DNA from: Todiramphus chloris collaris
Taxonomy: Eukaryota > Chordata > Aves > Coraciiformes > Alcedinidae
Length of the DNA stretch: 64,000 nucleotides
Direction of reading: 5' to 3'
Assembly (NCBI GenBank): GCA_025345505.1
Contig: JANVCC010000040.1
Location: 13,298,023 to 13,362,022 of the forward strand
This document shows positions 49,701-63,410 of the stretch, one piece after another. Every line of letters starts with the position of its first letter. The first letter of the stretch is position 1. A program made the translations under genes and the position numbers. A model generated the notes under the pieces. That model was given only the letters and a program-made list of their open reading frames with translations. It was not told the DNA's origin and searched no databases.

Positions 49701-51579
49701 TTGAAATATTTTTCCTCTCTCAGATACATAATCTAAATAATTAAGGTACCTAAAGCATTTGATTCCCATGCCCTCGTGGTGGTTTCTATCGAGAGCTCAT
49801 GCATGGTGATTACTGCAGTAGGTACAGCAATGCATTATTAATAGCCACAAAGTGCACATACCATCTTACTCTCAAATGACCCTCATTATTTGGGACATTC
49901 CTCATTTTAGACTCACATTTACCTCCATCCCATACTGAGGTTACCATCTGGTCATTTTTTTTTACTGACTCAGTCTGTTACTTTTATATGCAACTCGTAT
50001 AAAGCTGAGCACTAACCAATTCTCTCAAAGAGTTTTCATAAATAAAAATAAATCTACTGACTGTGATTACAAAGGAAAGGAAATGGGTAGGTATTTAAAG
50101 ATCCTACAGTAGTGTTAGAATGAATCCCAGGTTAATATAATCAGTGTTTGTTTCCTAATAAATCTTCCCATTAATTTTTGATGTTCATATCAAAGCACAA
50201 ATGAGATCCACTAATAAGACACATCAAAATCTAGGTAAATTGACACATGCAAACTTTGACCAATATAAAAAAGCGAACAAACCATTAGCCAAGAAAATTA
50301 GAAAGAACAGATCACATGAAACTAAAGTGTATCTAGTTATTGGAGACAACGACGTGGAACAGACGATACACTGTAACTCAAAGCCTCTGCCTACAGCATC
50401 ATCTAGGGGAACTACGCACAAGGGAGGACCATGGTAGACATTTCTTTTTACTACTCCAGATAAAATTCTCCTATTTTATGTTTTAGACATTTTTTTTCTT
50501 TTCTTTTCTTTTTTTTTTCTGAAAAAGTGAGTGTATCCACAGCAGAAGATGTGGGCCAACATTATCTGTTATTATTCACTTAACTGGAGGAATCCATTTG
50601 CTTGCTTTGCATTTCTGACCTTTTTGGTTCATTTTTTATCAACTTCCTGGCAATCTGACTGCAAGCACGGCTGGTAAACCAGGACCACAGCAGAAACAGA
50701 AGCAGACTGTTAGCAAATGAACAGTCACAAGCAGGAAGATGGAAGATACAGAGCTCAAAAATGGCCTTTGTCTTGCTTACAAGAGCTCCTACTCATGAGA
50801 GAAAACCCACCAAACTGCACCGTGTCCAGTCCTAGGAGCACAGAGGTGGATTTCTGCAGCTGCCTTTCAAGCTTTAACATACTTTTATCTTGTGTAAACT
50901 CAGATACAAAGTTGAACGAACTGCTAAGTCACACAACATTTTTTATAATACTTGAGACAGGACACGATGAACATAAGCAGGGATGGAAGAGGTTGGACGT
51001 TTTAGAACTTTTGTGACAAAGAGGCATGGGTGTCACAGGTTCCACCTCCTCACCTGCTTCTCACCTCCAGCTAAACATCCCTTTCTAGAGCTAGGCTAGC
51101 CAAGGAAAAAAAAAAAGGGGAAAAAAATCTGGGAAGAAGACATTTTTTTTTTCCTTGTTACCTGTGTGTATTTAAGAATCTTTTCTCAGTTGAACCATTA
51201 GGCTTCCTGTCAATTAATTTTTTTCCAAAACTGTGTGATAATTTGCCTTTGCTTTTCTTAAAATGTACATACAATGTACCACAGCTCAAATATATTAACC
51301 ACAGATTGAAGAGTTTATCAGAATTTGGTCTTGTCTTGATAGCATCACTTCTGGTATAATACCAGTTCCTTCACAGAGAAAGTATTTCCTCCATGGGAGT
51401 GAGAGTTCTCTGATCCCACCCATGATGATCAGTCCTACCTGCCAGGTACTCAGGAAGCGTATGAGAGACGTGCAGGGCTTCAACCTCAACAATCACTGCT
51501 GTATTTCACCACTTGAACCACCATCTGACAAATAAAAGCCTGAAAAAGTGAGGAGAAAAAAGAGGAGCATAAGCACTAA
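46735..51579. other. Non-coding stretch, no gene recognised
   Basis: Mostly AT-rich sequence. It holds an AT-rich inverted repeat (about 47443-47472, arms TTCATATATA / TATATATGAA), a pyrimidine-only run (50490-50520) and an A/G-only run (51103-51127). A plus-strand frame of 98 codons (46739-47035) is lysine-rich but has no recognisable domain. Splice-like GTGAGT and GTAAGC words near 48265 and 47936 have no convincing partner exon. Confidence 0.55.
50490..50520. repeat. Polypyrimidine tract (T-rich CTTTT repeats)
   Basis: Thirty-one consecutive pyrimidines, built of T runs separated by single C bases (CTTTT units). This is simple sequence with no implied function. Confidence 0.9.
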
Positions 51580-51589
51580 CTACAATTAA

Positions 51590-52500
51590 CGCTGAGAACT
51601 GAAGAATTATTCAATCAACAGTTCAGTTTGAGGGGTTTCTCGTTCTACACTCAGTAACTTAATATGAAATATAAGTCTTAAAGGACAATTTTCAACCCAT
51701 TTTAATTACTATTTCTTTTGCAATGGTTTCTTTCCAGTAGCTCTGCAATTTATGGCTGGGTTCTTGTATACACTCCATCACTGCCTCCCTGCAGCATAAT
51801 TTATCTTCCGTCTCTGAAAATTATGAATGAGTGTTTTGGTCTGCTTCTTCTTGCCTTTGCCCTTCCCATTTTCCCCTGCTAGAAACCTCGGTATTGTTCA
51901 GCACTTGAAGTTCAAACTCATCTTATTGTTATAAGAAATATTATGAAGAGCTTTGACCGGGATTCCTGCTTTAGATTTCTCAGTTCGATTAATAGAAAAT
52001 AATCACTCACGCTATCCCTCTCTGGTGATTTGGTTAATTAACTGGTAGAAGCAGCATAAATAATTTCTACACCAGTGTACTGATTGTTTTAAAAATTATG
52101 TGAAAATTAGTCCCTTACTAGATGATTAGGTTTTTAGATCTCCTAATGAACAACAATAGTCTGCCATTGCCATCTTTTAATTTACTTTTAATCACCAGCT
52201 AAGTAACAAAGAAGTGTCTTTTAAAATAATTAAGACTACATATCAGGTCTCTGTAGGACATCAACAATAAAGGGGTTAACGATGCATCCAGTCATCATGG
52301 AGACAATCAACAAATGTCTGGCTTTAAACAATGCAGAACAGCTCTCACTATCTAAATGCATCTCTGCCAAAAAACTCTCACAGCCTTACAACATTTTTCC
52401 TCCTGCAGAGATCACACACACAAATACTGCTGAAAATCACCTGCGTAACCTGTTTTGGTGTGCAAAAGGGTAAATAATTTGGCTTTGAATGTATTCACTT
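51590..52500. promoter_or_regulatory. Candidate conserved non-coding / enhancer-like block
   Basis: About 900 bp without simple repeats or recognisable mobile elements. It is dense in homeodomain-like TAATTA/TTAATT words, includes the perfect palindrome GTTAATTAAC at 52033-52042, and has SOX-like ACAATA/ACAATAAAG words at about 52152-52157 and 52264-52271. A plus-strand frame of 63 codons (52282-52473) shows no domain. The motif density resembles developmental enhancers, but AT-rich DNA yields such words by chance and no conservation data are available. Confidence 0.25.
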
Positions 52501-55500
52501 TTAAGCAGCAGAACTGAGGAAGCACAAGATGTCTATGACTATTGCTATAACACTAACCCACCATAATTCTAAGGCAGATGGGATGCTCATTGCTTATTTT
52601 TTTACACAAATCAGGTGTGAAAGCTGTGTGTATGTGTGTGCACGCATCTCCTCTGACCCAGCCATCAAAGAATGTGGGCACAAGGGACACTATATGGAGA
52701 TGCTATGTCCTGTTGGTGAAAAATCTAAAATAAAAGATACAGATAAAAAATACTCCACTAAAATGTCAATGCTGTTACAGTGTGAGACTAACAGACAGTC
52801 AGAGGCTCTGGAAGGGAGAGGCAGGTACTGCACTTAAAATTACCAAAACATCTGTAGTATTTAGAGTAGTGCCGCACTGCTAGTAGTAACTGCAGCAGAA
52901 AGCTCACTTGAATTCTTGACAAAGAAAGTAAATTGTCCTAAAACTTCTCTGTTACAAAGCATCCAGAACATATATTGTCAGTCCAGAGAGCTACTACAAG
53001 CTAATAGTCTATGCACTGGCTTCTGAACATCGCCTTTTCAAAGCAGCACATGTTTAGGCCCATGGGAGAGCAGGATGTAGAGCACCGCTAGGAGACTGGG
53101 AGAAGGCCATCTGTGCTCTGGTTGAAAAGGCTTCAGTTAATGTGTTAAAAAAAAAACCAACCCCCAAACCATATACTTGCTCTCTTCGCAGATTCTCTTT
53201 TCATTTGGAGAATAGCAGGTGAAAATACCGTAAAAGTGAGGGCTAGCAAAGACCAAACAGGAAACGTCATCGACCTTCTGATCAGTACAAGATGGTTTTC
53301 AGCCATACACTTGTGGTAACAGCGAAGGACGGGAGTTAGAGGGCCTACATGATGGTCAGATGTACCCTTCGTACCTCCTGCAATAGCAGTCCCATCACAC
53401 CTTCTCCTGCCTTCCTTCGTTTTGCTTATTTTACAGGAAATAGAGAATCTGCAGGGTAACAGATGCCCATGGCTGGCTATGTTTGTTCTGTGACTAAAAA
53501 TACAGGCTGAGTATCACACAGGCTCTCCAGGAACTTCGACCAGACCAGCTGAATCTAGTTGTGGAGGTTCCAAATGGGGCAGCAACTTATTCCCTACTCT
53601 AACACCCATTTGAATTTTACATTCACTGTGCACATTGTTTTCTCACTTTCACCTCATTAATTCCAATTAGCATTCTTTTAACCATTTCCAGTAATCCTCT
53701 ACCTCGTTTTGTTTTTCCATTCTCTAAAGACTGTTAAACAGCCCATGCACAATTCTGGACTTCAACGGATGCTTAAAAAGCTATTTGTAGAGCAACTCAA
53801 ATGCAATCTGTAGCATGTAAGAGAAAATGCTTCAGCTAATTGTGACTTGATCTCTCCCTGTATCCAAACAAACATTAAAAGCCATTTCTCAGCCACAGTG
53901 CTTTATAAAATGCTTATCCACTGTCACCAGAAGCTTTCAATCTTATGCAGAGTCAAGTGTTACGGATTTATGTTTTGGGGTTTTTTTCCCCACCACAATT
54001 TTTTTTTTTCCTTCACTGATCACTATTATCATTATTACTATTCTGGAAAGCTTAGCATGATCTCACTATTATTGCCCTATGACATATCAACCACACAAAA
54101 TACAGCATCATTTTCCCATGTGTCTTGGAACCATTTCATTTCTTATTTAATAACTCCATTATTGAACGAAGCCTCTTTAAAGGAAACTGCTCAGCAATTC
54201 TAGAAAATCAAACTGCCTCTTAGGAGTTACAACAGGCATTCTAGATGCTAATTTGTAGCATTGCTTTTGAAAATCTTGACTCAGATGCTTGTTTTATAAA
54301 CCTGTACGATTACAACTGTGGAACGAAACACATATTAATGGCTGAAAATGGAAGCCTTTACAAAACTTTTTAATAAATACTTTGGGAAAAAAAACTAGAG
54401 GGAAAAACTACCTAATTTATGGGCTGCTTTGCAGGATAAAACAGGTAATTCAAAGAAGTTTGCAATGCACAGGCCACATAAAGACAGCTATTATTTAAAG
54501 TGTAATGCAGGGGTTTGTTTGCTATTTTTTGCTCTATACATACTTTCAAAATACAAATATAGCTAAATGGGAAAGATGAAAAAAGATGACAAACTTGTAT
54601 AAAAACCCCTGCGATGAAGAGCTTGACTCTTCTCAGCTCTGTGTGACACATCTATTTTCTTCACAGGCTTCATCAAGTGAAAAATTGCAACTTAGCACGT
54701 ACGTATATTTTGTCACCTTGCAACACACAGGCTACAATTCCGACTATCCTATAGTGGGATGTCTGATGAATTTGGTCTTTTTTTTTTTACCATTAATGAA
54801 TATCACTATGGTTCTGACCCATTGACATTGCCCACGGGGACACTCCAGAAGCTGTCTGTGTCTCTGATGAAAGGCAACGTAAATTCAGAAGCACATTGGC
54901 CACCATATGCACAATGGTCCTCTGCTTTTCATTCTCCTGTAACAAAATGGCTCATACGTATTCAGGAGACTTCAAAAGTGTAGCCAGAAAGACTGAGACA
55001 CAGAGTGGTCCTTTTATGCCTTTGATGTAGAGAGCAAATCAGCCCGAACTCATCAGAGACGACTGATGACAGGGGCTGGGCTAATCTTTGAATGATCAAA
55101 GAATTCAAAGTCAGTGACATTTGCAAGGAAATTAATGATTCCTCTACAAAGGTTTTAACCATCCTATAAACAGGATAAATGTGGAAATCCTTAGATGGAT
55201 GGTACCATTAAGTACAGCAAATGTTACTGAAAATAATCACAATGGTGGCTCATTTATTAAGAACCTGTTCTCCACATTCATTTACATTCCACTGAACAGA
55301 TTGTATGAAAGCCGGGTTTTTTTCAGTCTGGTTAACGTTCTCTGAAATGAGAAATTACACACTGAAAAGCAGTACTTTGTGTGTGTCATGTCACAGAATT
55401 ACAAGGGATCATTATCCAATCTTTCAGACACAGAATTATTACAGATTGATCAATTGTTTCTACTGATGTAAAAGGTCTGATAATGGCACAACGTGCCTGA

Positions 55501-56943
55501 CTAACAAGAACTACTATAATGAAGTTAAATGCTTTAACTTGTTTAATGATTCTGGTGGCAATTACTACTTATCTGGGACCACAGAAGAAATTGTAAAATA
55601 TGCTGTTATCCTTGATACGATTGGAGGTTAAAGGGGGAAACTGTAAATTCAAGGATGGCATTTGCTTTTTAGAAAAGATTTGTTAGCATTGTTAAATATG
55701 CTGAAGTCATATTCATCCTGGCAAAAGATAAAGCAACCAATCAAGGTTTTTCAGTACTGTCTCTCCCTGCCTTTGTACCGTGTTGCTTTATTTAATAACA
55801 GTGACATGGCGTGTGAATTATTAGGTTCATTAAGAAGTTGTAAGAATATCTTACCTTTTACTCCATAGCCTCCAGAAATTCTCATATGAAAGAAAAATAG
55901 AAGTGAACAATTGCTCTCACTGTAATTAAGCACGATGTTGACATGTGGTCAAAAGAGGAAAAGGAGTAATTAGAAAACATTTTCCCACCTCCGGTAAGTA
56001 CTGATATTGCTTGCATTAGTGGAATGTCTTGCCTCCAAGTTTATGTGTGTGGAACCAGGAAAAGCAGACTAGAAATTATTCGTCATATCATGGGAGCACC
56101 AGGAATATAAATCAGTAATTTTTTATATACAGCCTAAAACAAACCTACAGATTTAGTGACATACCTGAGCAATATGGGAGTAGTCACCAAAGACCCCCAC
56201 CATCTTTCTATTTATTTTGATTGGATGTCATTAAGTAGCACTTTAAAAATACTCCTGTCACAGGGTGTTTCAGTGTTTAGGCTCTGTCCTGTTAGGAAAA
56301 CAACACTTGTGCCATCACTACAGCTGGGATTTCTGGCGATTTTCAAGTAAGGACTCTTTCTAACATGAAGACTAACACCCCAAGCAAGCATGGATGGACA
56401 CACTGCAAGTGCAGACTACTCAGTTAACAAACTGGTGCTCAGTCTGGTAAGCAGACTTGATTCACCCTACCTTTCAGAGTCTGAGGGTGACAGAGCAGTA
56501 TTTGCATGGAACTTACACATCAAAGCCCCCCTTCGTGCTGAATTCACTGTGAATTCATGGATTTCCAACTGTTCCATCAATCTTTACTTATCATTCTGGA
56601 ATTCAAGAACTCAGTTAAGACCATATTAAGCATAATAGAACATGATAGTCTACCCAAAGCATCTGAAATATTCACAGTTGCTCAACACCAGAGAGTTCTG
56701 TCGGTAGACACTTCCAAAGTGAACAGATTTTCACGCCATGCTGCCATTTCATGAGTCTAACCACCGGTGCTAAGACAAAATCCTTGGTTAATTTACTTGC
56801 ACTCAAATACCTGCTCTGGTTTCAGTCCGTTAGGATGCTGGGTTTTTGCCCCCATGTGCTCATTTCCACATCATTATTTGGATTTAATGTTTTTTCCCCT
56901 CACAAATTTGATCATAGCTTGGTTTACTCAAAATCGGAGGCTC
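52501..56943. other. Non-coding stretch, no gene recognised
   Basis: AT-rich sequence with a TG-rich run at about 52622-52640, an A/C-only run at 53147-53171, and T runs near 54000 and 54780. Frames of 102 codons (52529-52837) and 118 codons (53847-54203) have no recognisable domain. A GTAAGT at about 55994 lacks an upstream open exon. Confidence 0.6.
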
Positions 56944-57570
56944 ACAAGATACTTCAGGCTGGAAGGCACCTCAGCAGGTCTGTAATCCAACCTCTTGGCT
57001 CAAAGCAGGGACAGCTCTGAGGTCAGAACAGGTTGTTCATGGTTTATCCAGTCTCATCTCAAAACCTCCAAGAACAGAGACTGTTCAGTCTTTCTGGGCA
57101 GGCTCTTCCAGTGCCTGACCAGTCTCTGGATGTCTCTGTCATTTTCCACACTGAAGTCCTCCTGCTTCAACTTACGCTCACTGTTGCTTGATCTTCCACC
57201 ACGCACCACTGTGAAGACAACATATTCTTCACCATGTCCTCACAGATGCCAGCAGCCTTGTCTTCTCTAGGCTCCTGCCTCCTTCAACTCCTAATTACAG
57301 GAAAACTGCTCCAGCCCCCTGACCATCTTGTTGGCCCTCTGAGGAACTTGCTCCAGTTTATCAACACCTTTCCTGTACTGAGAGAGCCCTTGATGTTAGT
57401 TGTTGCTAAATTTCATTAGGACTTGGCTGCTCATTTCTCCAGGAATTATAGGTCTGTCTGCATAGCAGCTCTGTCCTCACACATATTAATCCTTTCCCTC
57501 ATTTTGGTGCCATCTAGAGACTTGAGAGTGCTCTCCTTCATTTCCTCCAAGTCAAGGAAATTAAAATGAC
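56944..57570 (-). mobile_element. Old CR1 LINE fragment with internal deletion
   Basis: On the plus strand it begins CAGGCTGGAAGGCACCTCAG, then ATCCAACCTCTTGGCTCAAA and GCAGGGACAGCTCTGAGG. This matches the reversed 3' end of an older CR1 type with the 'GGAAGG.ACCTC..GAGGTC' pattern. It continues through CTCCAGCCCCCTGACCATCT near 57310-57331 and TTGCTCCAGTTTATCAACAC (57348-57367). After about 57400 the match resumes further into the coding region with AAATTTCATTAGG, CATTTCTCCAGG and ATTTTGGTGCCATCTAGAGA-like segments, skipping roughly a few hundred bases. The fragment is therefore a decayed copy with an internal deletion. The boundaries and deletion size are estimated from memory of CR1 organisation. 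Confidence 0.82.
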
Positions 57571-60500
57571 AGAAGGCAGTTTAAAAAAATGTAACAGCAG
57601 ATGAGTTTTTTCATCCCAGATCTTTTGGTCAGACTCATTTTAAGGGAGATGAGGAGATCTGACAGCATTTGATAACAGCAGGCACAGGCAGCAACCTTTC
57701 CCTGTGCTCACCTGCAGCATCAACTTTGTCTTGGAAAGCATCCCTATCCTGGTCCTTAGCATAAGGCAGCACAAAACAAGGGAGTTGCAAACCTCTGTAA
57801 GAACACAGTTATGATCCCCCAGCAAATTCCTCAAACTATTACCCTCCCCGTACAGCACAGCCTCACCACAAATACAAATGCACCTGGTAGAACTTCTCCT
57901 CCAGCAGACCCATTGCTCTTTTCTCTCACACTTGTGATTTTCTTCAAAGGGTGATTAAAGAAAACAATACTATTTTGAAATGTCCCATTGACACACGCAT
58001 GCTTGCAAGGCTCAGAGCACTGAGAAACTGGACTGATATTTAACAGAACTCTCAAGAGCTTTGCTCATCTTGGCATTGCCATTCTGGTGCCTTCCTGCTT
58101 CCTGAACCTAGCTGTTGTGGTCCCAGAATAGAAAAACAGTGCTTTATTTAATTTTAAATTGCAGTGAAAAGTATAATTGCCCTATTTTACTTTCACTCAA
58201 AAGATTAAAAAAATATTTTTCCACTCTTTCTGGTGCAAAAAAACCCAACATAAACAAATGAAACTGGGTAATAGAAGGGAAGTGACTTCACAATTTTACC
58301 TGTGAATTATGCTGGAGCTCTAACTGTAATGATCAGGAATAAGAACACCAAAACCAAACCCAACAAAACCTAAACCTGAGAAAAGGTGACTATTCTCATA
58401 GCCAGCACCAGTTCCTAGGATGGCAGAGTCAAACGCAGTCAGCTTCATGCCTTACACTATTACTGCAATGCTGTTCATTCACTACAGTGAGGTGGAATTA
58501 TTTGCAGCTACAGACATCCAACTAGAATGTTGGGGTTTTTTCCTGTTTTGATAGCTAAACCAATGTGAAGAACTGTACTTCCATTAGTGAAAAGGACATA
58601 ATCTTTTTCCAGTTATGAGAAGGGCTGCTGTAAATGCACCAGAAAGGGAAACTGGGCATGAGCTTGTTTCACGTCTACCATTCTGTCCCTGCTTCAGCTC
58701 TTTCCTGTTAGTTCAGTATCTACATTTCAATGATGTTGGTTCTCCTTTGTTGAGTTTGATAGTAATATTTTTATTTCCAGTAGTCACAAGCTTCCTTTCT
58801 TTTGTTTATGGAAATACTTAAAATATGTCCACAATATTCATTCTGTTGAGTGTGACATACACTTCAACACTGTAGCTCACCAATGAAAAAGTCACTTTTA
58901 AATTGACAAAATAAATATGTTTCCTGTTAAGTTTAGAGTATGAATGAATCACGTGGAATTCACAGCACTTAGGAATCTCATCCAGGTGATGCTGCCAGAA
59001 AGAAACCTGCACAAACAAGGGAGCATAGGCATGTACAGGATTGTGGGGTTTCTGCTCTGTTTGGTTTTTGCAATTGGAACACTGAGAAAATGCAGCTTAA
59101 GCTTCATTAGTTGCAGTAAACTAATATACGGGTGTTTCTGTATTTGCTACCTGTGTAACTCACACTATTTTGGTTACCTGTCTATATCACTGAATTGGAA
59201 AAAACAGGAATATGGAAAGTAATAAACCTGAATAAATTACCACTTGCAATATTTTCAATAATTCACAACCCAAGAAATGATTTGCTGCAGAAATATGTAA
59301 AAAAATTAAAACAGTTGTATTTGAGGATTTTTCATGCATTCGCAGCTGGAAGTACAAGAAGACAACAAAGTGAACAAGAATTAAATTATTTGTGGAAACA
59401 ACTCATTCAGCTCTTGCCGTACTATGTTCTTCCCTTTAAATCTTAAATACAGTTGATTTCGTCCCAAAAATGGAATTACCATTACCGTAGCCATTCCGTA
59501 CAAAAAACTGTGACAACTACAAGAAAAACAATCACCTTTCTACTGCTTCATGAAAGGGTAAAGGTCTCTTCTGTTCTCATGCCAAGCTTTGCATAAAGAC
59601 AGAAACTAGTTCTATTTGTGTGCGGTTGTGAGGTTATAATTCAGGGGTTTTTTTTAGCACTTACCCATCATAATAGAAAATAAAAGAATTTATAAATGTT
59701 CCTCCATAGGTTTTCTTAGCAGCAATATTTACTCCAGAAGAAAATTTAAGATCAATGCCTTTCCAAGTGCTGCTACCAAAGGCTTCGTGTGTTTCTACCT
59801 TCACAGCTAAGTGGTTGGTAATGCTTGGTCCACAGCAACATTTAAATGTTAGGTATAATTTCTTCCATTACATATAGGCCAGACATTCCAGGCCCAACTC
59901 TACTAACATTAGCAGGGCTCTGGGCTTCACCTGAGAAACACATAATGAGCCTATTGCAATACATACTGATTGATAGGGGAACTCCACTGAGCACTCCTCC
60001 TTCCAGGAGATCAGAACTAAAGCTGTGGCAGGGCTCGGGGTTGATGTTCTTTCAGTTTCTTTATTTTATTCAAGTGATTAATATGATAAATGGGAACAGA
60101 ATTTTAGGTGGACCAGAACCATTTATGAATTTCTATTTAATTTATCGTATCAGAAAATATAACACCATATAAAAATATCCTAAAACTATACTGGCATTTT
60201 TAAACATTGTTAGTATGAAATGATCCAAAAAAGCCACCCAAATTTTTGCAGGCTGAGCAAACAGAGATAAGATTTCCATCACTATCTTTCCTATGATATA
60301 GTGCAGCCTCAGAACTCACAAACCTAAAAGCACATATAAGGTGCAAGATGTTGATCTTTGGTATGCATTCAAACCGACAAATTACACTACAGCATTCTCC
60401 AGTTTTATAACATTAAGCACCTTACAAGTAAAATTCAACTCCTTCTAGAAGTGAGGGGCCTCTCACAGTTTAGCTTGACTTCTTTTAGATGTCGTTCCTG

Positions 60501-61330
60501 TATGAAGCATCTCTATTCACAAAACAGGCATTGAGGCTGCTGATCAGATAAGGAAAATTTTCAAGCTGGCTGCTGTTTTCACAAGGGAGATTGTCATATG
60601 TCATATTTTTATTACAGGTTCTTTGATGTTTATGCTTGAAGGAAATTCTTCTTTGAGAAGGATTGAGTTTGTTCCTGATTTGAAAATCCCTTACTGACTA
60701 TTCAGTATTTTTCATCTATTCTACTTTGTTTAAACTCTTCAGAATGAAGTGTGGGATGTTACCTTTATTTTGTCAGCATGGTTGGAAATCTTTTTTAGTG
60801 TCGAGAGTGAATTGTGACTTGTCCTGCTACTAAAGATATGTATTTGTTGCTCTGAAAGAAGACAGCCTTGTCAGTGACTTCCCTTGGAGCAGAAGACTCT
60901 AGAAAGAAAGGTTCCTGTTATTTTCCTAACAAATTATCTCATTCATGTATCCTTTATAGGCGTCTTTTTGTTAAGCATAGAAGTCACCAATGTTCAAGTG
61001 ACAAAGTAAAATTACCAGATATTTACATGTAAAATATGTTTCTGCACTTGTAGAGAGATCTTGTAATTTGTGACCTATGAGACCTCCTGCTGCACATCCT
61101 ACTAGCCATTCCTCTATTTTTAGAAAATCTGCCTCTTCATCCCATTTTGAAGGTATTTCAGCACAGGATACACAGGAGCCTAAAGGCATGTTTACAGTAC
61201 TCAGTGGAACTCCAGTTTGAGGAGCTGTAACATTGCAAATATGACATGGTCAATTCAATAGAGCGAAGCCCAACTCATACTGGTGTGTGCTGCGTTGACC
61301 AGTGCTTTTCAGTCCAACATGATACTGCAG

Positions 61331-61347
61331 AGTCAGCTTCGCTGACT
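61331..61347. other. Short perfect inverted repeat
   Basis: AGTCAGC, a 3-nt TTC loop and GCTGACT form a 17-bp perfect hairpin. The surroundings do not extend the stem, so it is not a microRNA precursor. A chance palindrome is the simplest reading. Confidence 0.6.
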
Positions 61348-62016
61348 AGTAACTGATGATTCACATTGGGTGTGGCTCACATTTGAGTCTGTGTAACTGC
61401 TTTTTGTAACATCTCTCTAGGTTCTCAAACGAATTGAGAGAGAGGATTCCCAAATGTGTTGAAGGTATGACCCTGATCTGAATACAAAAGAACTCGGCGC
61501 TCCTATAGGGAATTAAATACCTAAGAAGGTATTCAAAAGATCTTAGGTTCTGAGATAATTCGAACATGTGGTCTTACCTGTCAAGTGTTAAGTTATACAA
61601 GATATATAGACCTAAAGAACTGCATGGATCTTGTGAGTATCTAGCAGAAGAGAGACAGGGTCTGAATTAGCAAAGGCCAAGTCAGAAAGGACAGTAAACA
61701 ACAATTCCACATGATCTTCCTTTCAGCTTTTAGCAGCTCACACATTTGAATTTATAGTTTGGTGTCTAAGGGTCTTCATATCAGCCATGAATGCCAGATC
61801 CACCAAGTCATTCCATCTGGTTATCTACCAGGTTCTGTTCTGTAGAATGAGAAAAGTGTTTCCTCTGCATCACAAAAGAAATACAAAGACAGCTCAGTAA
61901 TGACTGCTCCCAGTGGGTAGGGAAACAGCCAAGCACCAAATACAATCCTGCTTGCTTTTAATCTCTGTATTCCCTTATTTTAATTTTCCTCCTCAAGTTT
62001 CCTGTTATCCACACAG

Positions 62017-62040
62017 TTCCTTCCTTCCTTTCTTTCTTTT
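62017..62040. repeat. Polypyrimidine (CCTT)n/(CTTT)n run
   Basis: Twenty-four consecutive pyrimidines made of CCTT units passing into CTTT units. This is simple sequence. Confidence 0.9.
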
Positions 62041-62884
62041 GTCCATTTACCCTTTCCCTCCCACACGCTCCCACATCACACTAAGGATAAACTTAGTAGC
62101 CAAGTCCAGATATTGGTTATTTCCCACTACAAATAATAAAGTCATGTCATTAATTTCCATCTTGCTTCTTCCCCTAATGCATTTCACATACATTTTGGTA
62201 TCAAAAGATGATGTAGCAGGTACTGTATGGGGACTTCAATGCTAACTCTAAAACCAGACAATTCAGTTATAACCTGGCCCAGCAGAATAGCTGCTGACAA
62301 TTTGCTACTAGTGACACTGCTATACAATGCTACTTCTGGGATCTATGACTCAAACAGTAATGGAAGAAATAGGAAGACGAAGCATCCACAGGTTTTGAAA
62401 CATCCCCAGCTCTCCATTTCTGCCAGACTATATGAGGAGGGATTCTGGAATCCCTGTACCAGTGACTGATGAAGCTACAAAACTTGTGCAGTGTGTTCCC
62501 ATCAGGCAGCACGTATTAAGCATGCCAGAGAGAAGCGTAATTCTGTTTCTATTCAACTCAAGAATCCTTTACACTTACCACTTCCTCCTTATTTTCATTC
62601 TCCTATTAACCCCACTAATTAGGTCGTGATCCTGGCCATCAAGGCAGTTTCATATGGGACATGTGATATGTGTCCTTTTGCTAATCATGACAGCTAGCTG
62701 AACACCTGACCCAGCTCTCTCCTCTAGTAGCATATGAATCTTTTTTACATTTTCTTTACAGCTTGTAACAGGACCAAGTGACACTCCCAACCCCACTCCC
62801 CGATGCCTTGTACAAACAGATTTATCACAAACGCGAAGCAAATCATGAACACAGAAAGAAAAGTACATCCTGTCATCCCTCCCT

Positions 62885-63410
62885 GACAACAGAACGCATC
62901 CCTTATTTCAGCTCCCCTTTATACTAGGTGGCCAAATGAAATGATGGACGTGGTTCAAGTTCATGCACGTGGAATCTAGCAGTCCACTAATAGCTGAGGT
63001 GAAAAATACAGGCTCCCGTCAGTCAGCTCTGCTGAATCTTCCTGGGACAACAGCGGAGATTACTGCTCCCAGTTACTGGTCCCCCCTGCTGATGGAGGTT
63101 ACCACAACTTATGCAGGTGCTTATGCGGGCACCTCAAGCGTGTAATTTAGAGCACAGACCCCAAGCTCCATTGGACTATAAACCCCGGCACGTGAAGGAT
63201 AAATATGTGCCCCATTTTGCCTTCAGGATCTGCAGGCAGTGACCTCTGCAAAGATCCGAAGGGCCAGTGGCAGGGAAAGCATTACTGCTGCTGTTTCAAG
63301 TCAGATTTGGCAGGCAGACTCATTTGCTGCAGTCCAAAGAATCACTGGAATCGAGTGACACAGAGCACGAGCGATGGGCAGAAAAATTCTGCATAGAAGA
63401 AAATAATCAT
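62885..63410. promoter_or_regulatory. Candidate regulatory / conserved non-coding block
   Basis: About 520 bp of balanced composition in AT-rich surroundings, with two CACGTG E-boxes at 62966-62971 and 63189-63194. Plus-strand frames of 60 codons (62963-63145) and 63 codons (63205-63396) have no recognisable domain and no clear splice sites. It could be an enhancer-like element, an unrecognised exon or unique sequence. Conservation would have to decide. Confidence 0.25.

Larger units (their letters stand above)
57571..62880. other. Non-coding stretch, no gene recognised
   Basis: About 5.3 kb of AT-rich sequence. It holds a 27-nt A/C-only run at 58344-58370, a perfect 7-bp-arm hairpin at 61331-61347 and a pyrimidine-only CCTT/CTTT run at 62017-62040. 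Frames reach 110 codons (61913-62245) and 108 codons (59846-60172) without a recognisable domain. Confidence 0.6.

Noticed and set aside
52529-52837. 102-codon frame with several Cys and His residues, considered as a zinc-finger remnant
   Set aside because: The Cys/His spacing fits no zinc-finger class, and no neighbouring exon or repeat of the motif exists.
61331-61347. Perfect hairpin considered as a microRNA precursor or terminator
   Set aside because: The stem is only 7 bp with a 3-nt loop and does not extend. It is too short for a microRNA precursor.
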